Below are positions 17,334 to 27,073 of a stretch of DNA of 64,000 bases, piece by piece (positions within the stretch are counted from its first letter, which is position 1; each line of letters begins with the position of its first letter). The notes under the pieces were generated by a model. It worked only from the letters and a program-made list of their open reading frames with translations, made no database searches and was not told where the DNA came from. Location of the stretch: contig NZ_QHJG01000005.1 in assembly GCF_003184185.1 (NCBI RefSeq), positions 62,001 to 126,000 of the forward strand. Direction: 5' to 3'. Origin of the DNA: Legionella qingyii. Its GTDB lineage: Bacteria; Pseudomonadota; Gammaproteobacteria; Legionellales; Legionellaceae. Both the position numbers and the translations under genes were made by a program.

Positions 17334-18917
17334 ATGAAAAAAAAGAGTTTTAGTTTTTTGATTATTTTTGCAATGAGCTTATCTTCCTTTTCTTTTAGTC
17401 AAAATACAAACAATTCTATTATTCCTGGTTGGCCAAACTATCTGGCTATGGGAACTATAACGAATGGAGCCCCGCAAGAGCCGACTAATATTCGTATTGA
17501 TGCTGTATTTACATACAATGGCGCAGGCGGAGATGGAGATCCTGGAAAAATAGAAACTCCTTATAAAATTTGGAATATGATTAACATGGCTAAGAATATA
17601 AAAACGAATACTGGCCATGATGTTAATCCTGTTTTAGTTGAATACGGTTGGCAACTAAGTGGCGGTTGGAATCCGGATAGCGTTACTAATTTAGATGATC
17701 TAACAAAACATTTTTTTAACTTAATGTTTTTGTCTAAAACATTAGAAGATAATGCTTATATCAATACTGGAACATATGGCACTATTTTATTAAATCCAGA
17801 TATGTTGGGTTATTTAGGGAATACAAATCGTGTGGAAGCAGTTAAATCGTTATACATCCCGGTAGGTCAGGCTGTTTCTAACGCTTATTGCATGGTGAGT
17901 AAAAAACTTAATTTTAGTCCTGCTAATACACCCACTTGCACTTATGGATGGGACAATAAACCTGTGCTAATTAAAGGTACTCCTACTGATTTACTTCTTT
18001 GGCTCAAATCTAAAACTGATAACTATACTGCTGGACAAGCGTTTGCTAATTGTGTCAATGATTATGTGATGCCCCTCTGTAGTGCAGCCAATCCGGATCA
18101 GAATATCCCTGTGTTTTCAGATAACTTTAATGGATGGTTACACGCGCAAAACTGGATGGTTAAATATTTTGGACCTCATGTTGCTCTTGGTGTTCATGAA
18201 AATATTTCTGCAGTTCCAGAAGGGGGATGGTGGATTCATCGAGGGTCAACTGCTGTAAAGACTTATGTGGACAAGGTTCTTTCTGATTTAAAGAGTTTTG
18301 AATTATTCAGTAGCAAATACAAACCGGATTTTATTTATTTTGATCGTTATGGTGCCGATGATTACAGTAGCAAATTTCCAAATTTACTCATAAATCAGGC
18401 AACCTTTTATAATGATGCCGCCTGGCAAAATTTCCTGACGATGACGCAACAAATTAGCGAAGGTTTGGGAAAGCAAGCAGGAAAAGGCTATATACCTACT
18501 ATGTTATGGCAAATACCTGCTGCTCATCTCCCTACCCAGGATGAACCTCTTCTAGAGGCTCAAGAAGAGGGTTCTGCACCTGTATATTTTTTCGGTGATT
18601 CAAAGTTACAACGTGATTTAAGCAATATTGCCTCTTGGATTAATCTAGACATTGCCAATTTACCTAAAGGGTATGGTTTATGTGCTGGCAAAAATGCGAC
18701 CCAGTGTTTGACCTTAAACAATTTTAATTGGGCTCATAATAATGCCGAGCAATTAAAAAAGGCAGTTGATGCACACATATTTGCAATTCTGTGGGGAGCA
18801 GGAGCTTTTGCAACAGGGGTTTGGGAAGTACCAGGAACAACCTTTCCCGATAATGGATGGATGGCAAAAAAACTGTCGATTTACTATAAGAAACCTACAA
18901 CCTTTGTAAAGAATTAA
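17334..18917 (+). CDS. Large secreted protein, unknown function
   Basis: The ATG at 17334 gives a 527-residue protein with a textbook signal peptide (MKKKSFSFLIIFAMSLSSFSFS, then QNT). A GTG 37 codons upstream is in frame but would bury the signal. The mature protein is rich in Trp, Asn and Gly, with segments such as 'VFSDNFNGWLHAQNWMVKYF', 'GGWWIHRG' and 'DFIYFDRYGADDY', which recall glycoside-hydrolase-like barrels, but I recognise no family. It is probably exported to the periplasm or by the type II system. It stands alone between the deaminase and the desaturases. Confidence 0.8.
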   Translation: MKKKSFSFLIIFAMSLSSFSFSQNTNNSIIPGWPNYLAMGTITNGAPQEPTNIRIDAVFTYNGAGGDGDPGKIETPYKIWNMINMAKNIKTNTGHDVNPVLVEYGWQLSGGWNPDSVTNLDDLTKHFFNLMFLSKTLEDNAYINTGTYGTILLNPDMLGYLGNTNRVEAVKSLYIPVGQAVSNAYCMVSKKLNFSPANTPTCTYGWDNKPVLIKGTPTDLLLWLKSKTDNYTAGQAFANCVNDYVMPLCSAANPDQNIPVFSDNFNGWLHAQNWMVKYFGPHVALGVHENISAVPEGGWWIHRGSTAVKTYVDKVLSDLKSFELFSSKYKPDFIYFDRYGADDYSSKFPNLLINQATFYNDAAWQNFLTMTQQISEGLGKQAGKGYIPTMLWQIPAAHLPTQDEPLLEAQEEGSAPVYFFGDSKLQRDLSNIASWINLDIANLPKGYGLCAGKNATQCLTLNNFNWAHNNAEQLKKAVDAHIFAILWGAGAFATGVWEVPGTTFPDNGWMAKKLSIYYKKPTTFVKN

Positions 18918-19221
18918 CGGTATTAACATGGGATATGGAAATTTAGTTAAGATATGGTAATTTTTTATTCATTTTGATCTGTATTTGGTGCTAGACAATG
19001 AGGGTCTGCTACACTTATAAAACATTATGGCAAATGTCTGATGCAGGCTAGACGGGGAGTTTATGCTGTAGCACTGAGCAAGGTATTTTTTCATTTGATG
19101 TAAAAGCACGTTCATTTTATAAAATGAACTATCATGCTTAAGTTTAATGGAAAATATCAACGTCTCATGCCTATTTCATATTTCTTGTAGATAACGAATT
19201 TTCATTTGCAGAGGTAATAAA
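18918..19221. other. Spacer upstream of the desaturase genes, no gene seen
   Basis: About 300 AT-rich bases without a convincing frame. AGAGGTAATAAA just before 19222 is the ribosome binding site for the first desaturase. A promoter is expected here but I cannot place it with confidence. Confidence 0.4.
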
Positions 19222-20163
19222 ATGAAATTCAAATCGTTAATGTTCTCCATACATGGATGGTTTGATGCGAGTCTTAAAGAGAACAATCTAAAGCAAGGTA
19301 CGATACATTGGGCCCGAGCATTTATTTTTGTACTTCTCCATCTGTGTTGTTTGGCTGTGTTCTGGGTAGGATGGAGCTTTACCGCTATTTTTACGGCCAT
19401 GCTCCTTTATTTTTTTAGAATGTTTGCAATAACGGGCTTTTACCATCGTTATTTCTCACACAAGACATTTAAAACCAATCGGTTTTGGCAATTTATTTTC
19501 GCTGTAATCGGTAATGCAGCTGTACAACGAGGACCGCTTTGGTGGGCAAGCCATCATCGTCATCATCATCGCTATACAGAGCAATCACAAGATCCTCATT
19601 CTCCGGTACAACATGGTTTATTATGGAGTCATGTTGGATGGATTTTTTATTCGGAAAATTTTAAAACAGACTATAAAGCGATACAGGATTTTGCAAAATA
19701 TCCGGAATTATGCTGGTTGAATCGTTATGATAACGTGGTACCCATTTGTTTACTTTTCATCCTTTATTTTACAGGTAGTTTTCTAGCAAATTATTATCCT
19801 CAGCTACATACTAATGGTATGCAGTTAGTTGTTTGGGGCTTTATTTCAACAATTGCTCTCTTCCATGCTACGTTTACTATCAATTCACTTTGTCATGTAT
19901 GGGGTACAAAACCCTTTGAGACAGGAGATGAAAGCCGCAATAATTTTCTTTTAGCGTTAATTACCTTGGGTGAAGGCTGGCATAATAATCATCACTATTA
20001 TCCACGATCAGCTAGCCAGGGATTTCGCTGGTGGCAAATAGATATCACTTATTATTTATTATGTTTTTTAGAAAAAATTAAGATTGTTTATGATCTTAAT
20101 AAAGTTCCACTTGAATTAAGGACTGGCACTGAAGTAATAAAATCTTTGGACGAAAATGTGTAA
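19222..20163 (+). CDS. Acyl-CoA-type delta-9 fatty acid desaturase
   Basis: The 313-residue membrane protein has the three histidine boxes of stearoyl-CoA desaturases: HRYFSH (75-80), HHRHHH (111-116) and HNNHH (~254-258). Four membrane helices are placed around them. These bind two iron atoms and introduce a cis double bond into a saturated acyl chain. The 'GDESRNN' motif before the third box is typical of the family. The gene is followed 77 bases later by a second desaturase-like gene in the same direction. Confidence 0.93.
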   Translation: MKFKSLMFSIHGWFDASLKENNLKQGTIHWARAFIFVLLHLCCLAVFWVGWSFTAIFTAMLLYFFRMFAITGFYHRYFSHKTFKTNRFWQFIFAVIGNAAVQRGPLWWASHHRHHHRYTEQSQDPHSPVQHGLLWSHVGWIFYSENFKTDYKAIQDFAKYPELCWLNRYDNVVPICLLFILYFTGSFLANYYPQLHTNGMQLVVWGFISTIALFHATFTINSLCHVWGTKPFETGDESRNNFLLALITLGEGWHNNHHYYPRSASQGFRWWQIDITYYLLCFLEKIKIVYDLNKVPLELRTGTEVIKSLDENV

Positions 20164-20240
20164 TGCCGGATGATTATTTTTAATACATAAGGAATAAATC
20201 CAACAGGATATATCCCAGTGTTGTGGGCCGAGAGGTTGTA

Positions 20241-21128
20241 ATGAAGATTATAAATCAAAGAATCTTATCTAAAGACGTTTTAATAGTATCGTCATTTCTT
20301 TTTGTTTATTTGCTTTTTTGTCTTATTTCTAATAACCAAATTCTTATTTATGGCCTATGGGATCTGGGATGGAAAGGAAAATTAATATTTTGTCTTATTG
20401 TGTACCATATAACGATTGTTGTGTTCAGTATTTATTTACATCGATGCGAAACACATAGGTCAGTTGAACTTACACCGGTTATAAGATATTTTAGTCGTTT
20501 TTGGCTCTGGATTGCTACAGGACTAAACCGAGCTGAATGGGTTTCAATTCATCGATTGCACCATCAAAAAGCAGACTTGCCAGCTGATCCGCATAGTCCG
20601 ATCTATAAGGGAACATTTAATCTGTTCTTGAGTGGCTTTGAAATTTGTGCTCAATGCAACCCTTCATCGCTAATAGAAAAGTACGGAAATATCTCAGATA
20701 ATGATGCGCTTGAGAAATTTATTTTCACTAAATTTCAATCGTTAGGATTAATAATCTTTTTAACTGTATACATTCTGCTCTTTGGTTTGTGGGGGATGGT
20801 AATGTGGGATATAAATATTTTTGTGATTACTGCTGTCTTATTTGGAGCATTTGCTGCTCTAACCCATAAATGTGGTTATCGAAACTTTAATACAAAGGAT
20901 AATTCACGTAATTTAATGCATATAGGTATTTTGTTGAATGGAGAAGAATTACATAACAACCATCATAATAATCCAGCATCCGCCAAACTTTCTTTCCAGG
21001 ATTCGGAATTTGATCTGGGTTGGTTTTACATCACAATTTTAATGAAATTAAATCTAGCGAAACTTCGAACCGCTCCAACCACTGCAAGAAAAAGAGTTGA
21101 ATACGAGCTCGATGTAAAAAAACACTAG
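20241..21128 (+). CDS. Second membrane fatty acid desaturase, divergent
   Basis: From the ATG at 20241, preceded by GAGAGG, the product is 295 residues. It has histidine boxes HRCETH (67-72), HRLHH (~109-113) and HNNHH (~238-242) and four membrane helices. It differs clearly from the gene upstream: the first box has Cys-Glu-Thr rather than Tyr-Phe-Ser, and 'KADLPADPHSP' follows the second box. This places it in a separate desaturase subgroup, so the two may act at different positions or on different acyl carriers. It converges on the outer-membrane factor gene with a 3-base gap. Confidence 0.88.
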   Translation: MKIINQRILSKDVLIVSSFLFVYLLFCLISNNQILIYGLWDLGWKGKLIFCLIVYHITIVVFSIYLHRCETHRSVELTPVIRYFSRFWLWIATGLNRAEWVSIHRLHHQKADLPADPHSPIYKGTFNLFLSGFEICAQCNPSSLIEKYGNISDNDALEKFIFTKFQSLGLIIFLTVYILLFGLWGMVMWDINIFVITAVLFGAFAALTHKCGYRNFNTKDNSRNLMHIGILLNGEELHNNHHNNPASAKLSFQDSEFDLGWFYITILMKLNLAKLRTAPTTARKRVEYELDVKKH

Positions 21129-21131
21129 GCA

Positions 21132-22622
21132 TCAAGTCTTTAGCCCTCTCTTATTCCACCATCCGCCACCAAGTGATTGAAAAAGCGCCGCGGTGTCATT
21201 ATAACGAGCTGTTTCTGCGTGAATTACTTTTAAATGTATTTTTAAATAGGATTCTTTTGCTTTTAATACAGCCAAATAGTTTACTTTACCGAGTTGGTAT
21301 TGCATGTTCACTATTTTAAAATGTTCAAGTGTATTTATTTCTGAATTTGCTCGTTCACGCAACAATTCAGCATCGAACTCTAAAGCATGTAATACATCTG
21401 CTACCTGCTGGAAGGCTTCAAGTACCACTTTCCTATACCGTGCAAGTTCATAATCATACGTGGCAATGGCAACTTTGCGTTTTGCACGTAATGCTCCTCC
21501 TTTAAGAAGTGTTTGAGCTATTTGACCACCATAATTCCATACGTTATTAGCTGGATTAAACAAGGTACTCAGCGCAGTTGAGTACCACGCATAGGTAGCA
21601 CCTATATTTAATTTAGGGAATAGATTCGCAGTTGCAACACCAATTTCAGCACTTGCTTTATGCAATAATGATTCAGAGGATTTTATATCCGGTCTTTGTT
21701 TGACAAGAAGTGAAGGAAGTGTAACTGGCAGATCTAGGGGTAACTGGATATTTTGTAGCGTAAAGTCAAAAAATTTTGTTTCACTCGGCAATGATCCTGT
21801 AAGGACTGCAAGAGCATTATGCTTTTTAGCCAAATCATTTTTGAGGATAGGGAGGTGCGCTTGAGTTTCCTTGAGTCGATTTTCACTATTGAGTAAATCA
21901 AGCCTGGATGTGTGTCCTTGAACATAGTTGTTATTTTCTAATTTCACCAGTTTTTTTTGACACTCTATAAGTTCTTTTGTTGTTTTAATTTGTTCTTGCA
22001 AAGATGCAATTGTGATCCCCGTTGTTACTATATTTGCTGTTAACGTTAAATAAGTAGCTTCCAATTCAAAACGCTCATAATCAATTGCTGCTTTTAGAGC
22101 TTCTAACTGACGGCGATTACCGCCAAATAAGTCAAGATTATATCTAACACTGATTGAGGCATTGTAAAGATCGAATGTATTTACGGAGGAAAATGGAAGT
22201 GTCGCTCCTGGGGTAGGTGTAAGATTAATTCCTGTAGCAAGCAAGCTATTTCTTTCACGACTTCCTAAAAATTGGGTATCGACAGTAGGGAATAAATTAG
22301 GCCCAGCTTCAGCAAGCAAATTGGCTTGGGCTTTTCGCAAATTAGCTTTGCTCATTGCGATTGAAGGGTTATTTTTTAATCCTTTTTCAATGAATAAATT
22401 TAATTCTTTTGAATGAAATATTTCCCACCATGATTTGGATATATTTTTTTTAAAATTGAATCGTTGCGGTTGGCCTGCTCGACTATGAGCACTGACTGTT
22501 TTAGTTTTCGAAGGGCTAGTATTATAGTGAGTTGCTTTGGGAGCATCTGGTGAATGAAAATTAGGTCCAACCTTACAACTCGTAAGGATTATTGTGCATA
22601 AAAATAAATAAATTTTTTGCAT
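21132..22622 (-). CDS. Outer-membrane efflux lipoprotein (OprM/NodT-type)
   Basis: The 496-residue product has a lipoprotein signal (LTSC, Cys16) followed by KVGPNFHSP, the usual OprM/NodT start. Two long helical repeats follow, with 'DLFGG.RR.LEA' and 'LPSLLVKQRPDI' motifs of the outer membrane efflux domain. It forms the TolC-like exit duct. It is downstream of the HlyD gene and divergent from the permease genes of the same system. Confidence 0.93.
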   Translation of the reverse strand: MQKIYLFLCTIILTSCKVGPNFHSPDAPKATHYNTSPSKTKTVSAHSRAGQPQRFNFKKNISKSWWEIFHSKELNLFIEKGLKNNPSIAMSKANLRKAQANLLAEAGPNLFPTVDTQFLGSRERNSLLATGINLTPTPGATLPFSSVNTFDLYNASISVRYNLDLFGGNRRQLEALKAAIDYERFELEATYLTLTANIVTTGITIASLQEQIKTTKELIECQKKLVKLENNNYVQGHTSRLDLLNSENRLKETQAHLPILKNDLAKKHNALAVLTGSLPSETKFFDFTLQNIQLPLDLPVTLPSLLVKQRPDIKSSESLLHKASAEIGVATANLFPKLNIGATYAWYSTALSTLFNPANNVWNYGGQIAQTLLKGGALRAKRKVAIATYDYELARYRKVVLEAFQQVADVLHALEFDAELLRERANSEINTLEHFKIVNMQYQLGKVNYLAVLKAKESYLKIHLKVIHAETARYNDTAALFQSLGGGWWNKRGLKT

Positions 22623-22676
22623 TTGATCTTCTTATATAAATGGATCATTAATTAGCGAATTGAGTCGCTAAAACGA

Positions 22677-23522
22677 TTATAAAACCAAGTTGATGCTAAC
22701 CGGTTGCCCTGGATGTAAATAATTAAATGCTGTTTTTACTGGTTTTGCCTCCACTCGATAAACAAATTTTGTTCTTGAGTTTTCACTAAATATGTAAGGA
22801 GGGGTATATTCAGTTTTTGAAGAAATATAGCTTACAGTCGCGGTGTAGGTGTCGTTACATCCATCACAGCTGATGGTAACTTGATTTTTTAATTTTAACT
22901 TTGATAGTAAAGGTTCAGGAATGTAAAAAATAACCTTTAGATTTTCAGGTGTAACAATAGATAATACAGGACGTCCTGATAATACTAATTCACCAACATT
23001 ATAATAGGTATCATAAACATAGCCTGAGATTGAAGAGTATCTCTTTTTGTTTGATTCACTCCATTTTGCTTGTGTTAATTCTGCCATCGAGGATTCGACT
23101 AATGCCTGTTGGGATATTAAAGATGCTTCGGCATTAAGATAATTATTTTTTACTTCTTCAAGTTGTTCAAGGCTGACTCCGCCTGATTTTATCAGTTTTT
23201 GATAACGAGCCAATAATTTACTTTGATAGTCAAGATCGGCCTGTTTTACTTTTACTTGTGCCAAAGCCTGGCTAAGATTTGCTTTAGCTTTTTTGAGTTG
23301 GGATTGTTGTGGCTGTGCATCCAGGCTGAATAACAGCGCTCCTTTATTAATTGCAGTTCCTTTTGGGGCATCAAGGCTAATAAGATTGCCTGAAAAATTA
23401 CTTGAGATATATATATAATCAGCATCGACATATCCCTGCAATGAATTGTTCTTTTCCTTACAGCCCACAATCAATGCACTACTCATTAAGAGAACCAACC
23501 ACCTAGGAATAAATTCTTGCAT
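22677..23522 (-). CDS. HlyD-type membrane fusion lipoprotein
   Basis: The 281-residue periplasmic adaptor starts with a lipoprotein signal (ALIVGC, Cys21). It then has the biotinyl-lipoyl segment 'GNLISLDAPKGTAINKGALL', a helical hairpin (~75-150), and the second lipoyl half and beta-barrel ('VLSGRPVLSIVTPENLKV'). It connects inner-membrane transporters with the outer-membrane duct. The pattern resembles YhiI/YbhG-type adaptors of ABC-2 exporters, consistent with the divergent ABC genes. Confidence 0.9.
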   Translation of the reverse strand: MQEFIPRWLVLLMSSALIVGCKEKNNSLQGYVDADYIYISSNFSGNLISLDAPKGTAINKGALLFSLDAQPQQSQLKKAKANLSQALAQVKVKQADLDYQSKLLARYQKLIKSGGVSLEQLEEVKNNYLNAEASLISQQALVESSMAELTQAKWSESNKKRYSSISGYVYDTYYNVGELVLSGRPVLSIVTPENLKVIFYIPEPLLSKLKLKNQVTISCDGCNDTYTATVSYISSKTEYTPPYIFSENSRTKFVYRVEAKPVKTAFNYLHPGQPVSINLVL

Positions 23523-24070
23523 ATTATTTTGATCTTAAATGAATTTTTTGATTCAATTGGCTGAAATAAAAAAACTTACCATCAAATAGTAACATCTGAC
23601 AATATATATCCAAAGAAAATCAATATCGTTCCGCTATCACTACGTTCATCAGTCACATAGCCGATGCATTCAAGTTGTTCTTTGCATCATGTTGTTTAAA
23701 ATTTGTAAATGGTACTGAATTTAGTAAGAAAGGTATTAAACCTTCACGATCAATAGATTGTTAGTCCGGATCATATTAAGATACGATACAACATAATTGA
23801 TTAAGATTCTTATCAAAAAAACTAAGGTGTGTTGACAATTCATCGTAGCCCACGTACCGTGATTTGTTCGCGGAATTCACGATCGATTTGATTAATAACC
23901 AAACATTTCAGCTTTATCATCCATTCCCGATTCCGCGAACAAATCACGGTACGTAGGTGATGAAGATGAATTGTCAAAACACCTTACCTTCTATGGGTAT
24001 TTTTCTGAGAAAATTTCAGAAATTTGTTTGAGAAAAATTAGTACTTCCAGTTCTCATTCAAGGACGATAA
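23523..24070. other. 548-bp divergent control region of the efflux locus
   Basis: No coding frame. It must contain promoters for both transcription units. Its right half holds the large inverted repeat at 23824-23985. AAGGACGATAAATG at the right end is the start signal of the first permease gene. Confidence 0.6.
23824..23985. repeat. Large imperfect inverted repeat (arms ~53 and 56 bases, 53-base spacer)
   Basis: The left arm (23824-23876) begins AAGGTGTGTTGACAATTCAT and contains CACGTACCGTGATTTGTTCG. The right arm (23930-23985) is its near-exact reverse complement, with a small insertion. The inner ~27 bases of the arms pair without mismatch. TTGACA-like hexamers lie in both arms. It looks like a miniature inverted-repeat element or a very strong hairpin between divergent promoters. 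Confidence 0.8.
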
Positions 24071-25204
24071 ATGATTAAAAATGAATTTCTTCGTATCTGG
24101 TCGGTTGCAAAGAAAGAAATTATTCAAATTAGACGTGATATTTTGATTTTTTCATGGCTAATTATCATTCCAGTTATCCAAATATTATTATTTGGTGCGA
24201 TTATTAATACTAATCCCCGACATCTCCCAACCGTTGTCATTACTTCGGAAGATACCTCTTTTACTCGAACGTTATTACAAGGTCTAAAAAACACGAATTA
24301 TTTTTCAATTGAAACAATAACGGAAGATGAAAAAAAAGCAGAGCGACTATTACTGAGTGGAACAGTTCTTTTTGTTATTAATATTCCACCTAATTTTACC
24401 CGGGATTTAATACGAGGAAAGCACCCGCATATATTAATTGAGGCTGATGCGTCAGATCCTGTAGCCGTTTCAAATGCATTTCGTGCAGCATCTGAATTAC
24501 CTGCGAAAGTATTTGAGCATGATTTAAAAGGATCACTCAGTTATTTAGCCTCCAGTGAGGCGCCTTTTATTTTTGATATCCAGGCTAAATATAACCCTGA
24601 AAATATTTCTCAATACAATACCATACCAGGACTAATTGCGTTATTAATCTTTTCAACGTTAACCGTTTTAACGGCGGTATCTATAAACTCAGAATTTGAA
24701 CGAGGAACATTCGAAACATTATTAATAACACCTTTAACTCCAGCCAATATTATTTTTGGCAAGGTGATACCCTATTTCATTTTAGGGTATTTACTTTTAT
24801 TTATATTATTAGCAATTGCTTATTTTATTTTTTCCATCCCATTTCATGGTAGCTTTTCGTTGTTTTTATTACTCTTAGCGCCATACTCTATCTCAAGTTT
24901 GGGCACGGGACTTGCTATTTCAGCTGTTACTCGAACACAATTTGCAGCTGTAGGCTTAACGAATGCGTATGGTCTTGTTGCAATTATGGTTTCTGGTTTC
25001 TTATTTCCTTTTACTGGTGTACCCCATTGGGCGCAATCGATAAGCCAAACTATTCCATTGACTCATTTTTTAAGGATTACTCGAAATAGCATGTTAAAAG
25101 GGGCCGGGTTTGATATTTTGTGGCCTGATACTTGGCCTATAATTTTGTTTTCGGTAGTTATTATTTTTTTTGGAATCTTACTTTTTAGAAGAACATTAGA
25201 TTAA
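24071..25204 (+). CDS. ABC-2 exporter permease, copy 1
   Basis: The 377-residue product has one N-terminal membrane helix, a large extracytoplasmic domain (~45-175) and five C-terminal helices, the YhhJ/YbhS-type architecture. It carries 'FERGTFETLLITPLTP', the amphipathic ABC-2 motif. It is a close paralogue of the permease at 27074, of identical length with long matching stretches such as ILIEADASDPVA. Together they probably form a heterodimeric exporter with the ATPase between them. Confidence 0.93.
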   Translation: MIKNEFLRIWSVAKKEIIQIRRDILIFSWLIIIPVIQILLFGAIINTNPRHLPTVVITSEDTSFTRTLLQGLKNTNYFSIETITEDEKKAERLLLSGTVLFVINIPPNFTRDLIRGKHPHILIEADASDPVAVSNAFRAASELPAKVFEHDLKGSLSYLASSEAPFIFDIQAKYNPENISQYNTIPGLIALLIFSTLTVLTAVSINSEFERGTFETLLITPLTPANIIFGKVIPYFILGYLLLFILLAIAYFIFSIPFHGSFSLFLLLLAPYSISSLGTGLAISAVTRTQFAAVGLTNAYGLVAIMVSGFLFPFTGVPHWAQSISQTIPLTHFLRITRNSMLKGAGFDILWPDTWPIILFSVVIIFFGILLFRRTLD

Positions 25205-25244
25205 TAACTTGGTAATACAAAGCTTATGAGAGAACAGATAATTT

Positions 25245-26063
25245 ATGAAAATGAACTTTGAACAGTGTGAGGAGCTTATTTTACAACATCCTCTTTTCTG
25301 TCTTCTCAATCGCTCAAATGCTCATCAGTTAATCGGATACGCAAAACCTGAATCTGTTGAAGCAGAGCAAGTGATTGTTGTTGAAGGTGAACCAATTGAT
25401 TGTATTTTTCTTATTGTTTCAGGACGAGCAGAAGTATCAAGAGAGGTGCATTCACTGGGAAAAAAGCAGACTATGCGTATTTCTGAATTAAGAGAAGGAG
25501 ATATTATCGGTTTATCCTCAGAAGGATTTGTTTCACATACTGGACTTCGTACGGCCACAGTGAAAGCACTTACTCCTATGCAGTTACTAAAGATCAGTCT
25601 TTATGACTTTCTTGGCTTTTTGGAACAGCCACAAATAAAGTATCCTAATTTAAAAAAGTTAAGCGAAGAATTTCTTTTAATTCAGTTTATTCGCGCTCAT
25701 CATCTCTTTAGCGATTTTTCCCATGAGAAAATACAGACCATGGTGAAAACAGCAAAAAATATTAAGGTCAAAGCAGGCTCTTGTTTGTATAAAGAGGGGG
25801 ATATTGCTAATGCTTGTTATTACCTCCTTAAAGGGGAGATTGTTCTTCTTTGTTTAAAAAATAGTAGTTCTACAGCTATTAAAATAAATCAAATGTTCGG
25901 GGATTCTGAATTTATGACGGATATGAAAAGAAAAGAACAGGCTTATGCAAAAATTGATAGCGAATTGTTAGTTATAGAGGCTGAGCTTGTTAAAAAATTC
26001 ATAACTATTCATCGCCCATCTTTATTTCAAAAAATTCTTATGAAGATTTCGGGAACGAAATAG
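25245..26063 (+). CDS. Protein with two cyclic-nucleotide-binding-type domains
   Basis: The 272-residue product has two beta-roll domains. The first (~15-130) has 'VIVVEGEPIDCIFLIVSGRAEV' and 'LREGDIIG'; the second (~145-250) has 'GSCLYKEGDIANACYYLLKGEI'. No DNA-binding domain, membrane segment or catalytic domain is visible. The phosphate-binding cassette arginine is not evident in either domain, so nucleotide binding is uncertain. It lies inside the exporter operon between a permease and the ATPase, which suggests it regulates or scaffolds transport. Confidence 0.82.
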   Translation: MKMNFEQCEELILQHPLFCLLNRSNAHQLIGYAKPESVEAEQVIVVEGEPIDCIFLIVSGRAEVSREVHSLGKKQTMRISELREGDIIGLSSEGFVSHTGLRTATVKALTPMQLLKISLYDFLGFLEQPQIKYPNLKKLSEEFLLIQFIRAHHLFSDFSHEKIQTMVKTAKNIKVKAGSCLYKEGDIANACYYLLKGEIVLLCLKNSSSTAIKINQMFGDSEFMTDMKRKEQAYAKIDSELLVIEAELVKKFITIHRPSLFQKILMKISGTK

Positions 26064-26146
26064 GGAAGCATACATCAAGAATGCAATCTTACAGTTTCAT
26101 GTATGAATAATAAGCATATTCGAATAAAATTTTTAACAGGTATTTT

Positions 26147-27073
26147 ATGGATAAAAGCAATTATATTATCGATGTAAGCAATTTAACGAAACAATTCGAT
26201 AAATATCAGGCAGTGAGAAATCTAAATCTTAAAGTTGAATATGGTGATATATATGGATTTCTTGGACCAAATGGAGCGGGAAAAACTACTTCTTTAAGAA
26301 TGTTATGTGGACTGATTACTCCTGATTCAGGTTCTGGTGAATGTGTTGGGTTTGATATTGTAACAGAATCTCGTCAGATCAAGGCCCTCGTTGGATATAT
26401 GTCGCAGAATTTTGGTCTATATAAGGATCTTACTGTCTACGAAAATATGATTTTTTTCTCTGAGGTTTACGGAGTAGTAGATAGAAAAAATCAAATAGAA
26501 AAATATTTGCACAAATTTGATTTGGAACAATACAAAAATCAGATCGCAGGAACTTTGTCTGGTGGGTGGAAACAACGTTTATCATTAGCTGTTTCTTTAT
26601 TGCATGATCCCTTATTGTTATTATTGGATGAACCAACTGCTAATATTGATCCTAAAGCAAGACGAGAGTTTTGGGAATTAATGCATCAATTATCAAGAGA
26701 AGGAATCACCATTTTATTGAGCTCACACAATTTAGATGAAGTAGATAAATGTAATAAAATTGCATACATGTGTTATGGAAGAACCCTTATGTCAGGAACG
26801 ATTGAAGAAATTTTAAATTCTGTAAATTTAACGACCTGGGAGATAAAAGGAAAAAATATTGCGATGCTATCCCATCAATTAGAATCTACGGAGGGCGTTG
26901 ATCAAGTTTTACGATTCCATAATACACTCCATGTAAGCAGTAAAAATCAGGAGGAATTATCCAGAGCAATCCAGCCTTATATCGAAAATGAATTTTTTTA
27001 TGGAAAAATAATTGATTCGACTTTGGAGGATGTATTTGTTTGGCTCTCTACGTTTGGTGAGCAGAGATTATAA
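26147..27073 (+). CDS. ABC exporter ATP-binding protein
   Basis: The 308-residue ATPase has Walker A GPNGAGKTT (~40-48), signature LSGGW (~139-143), Walker B LLLLDEP and an H-loop in 'LSSHNLDEVD'. The second signature residue region has Trp-Lys-Gln instead of the common Gln-x-Gln, which is conserved in YbhF/YhiH relatives. It ends at 27073 and the second permease starts at the next base. It powers the two paralogous permeases on either side. Confidence 0.94.
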   Translation: MDKSNYIIDVSNLTKQFDKYQAVRNLNLKVEYGDIYGFLGPNGAGKTTSLRMLCGLITPDSGSGECVGFDIVTESRQIKALVGYMSQNFGLYKDLTVYENMIFFSEVYGVVDRKNQIEKYLHKFDLEQYKNQIAGTLSGGWKQRLSLAVSLLHDPLLLLLDEPTANIDPKARREFWELMHQLSREGITILLSSHNLDEVDKCNKIAYMCYGRTLMSGTIEEILNSVNLTTWEIKGKNIAMLSHQLESTEGVDQVLRFHNTLHVSSKNQEELSRAIQPYIENEFFYGKIIDSTLEDVFVWLSTFGEQRL

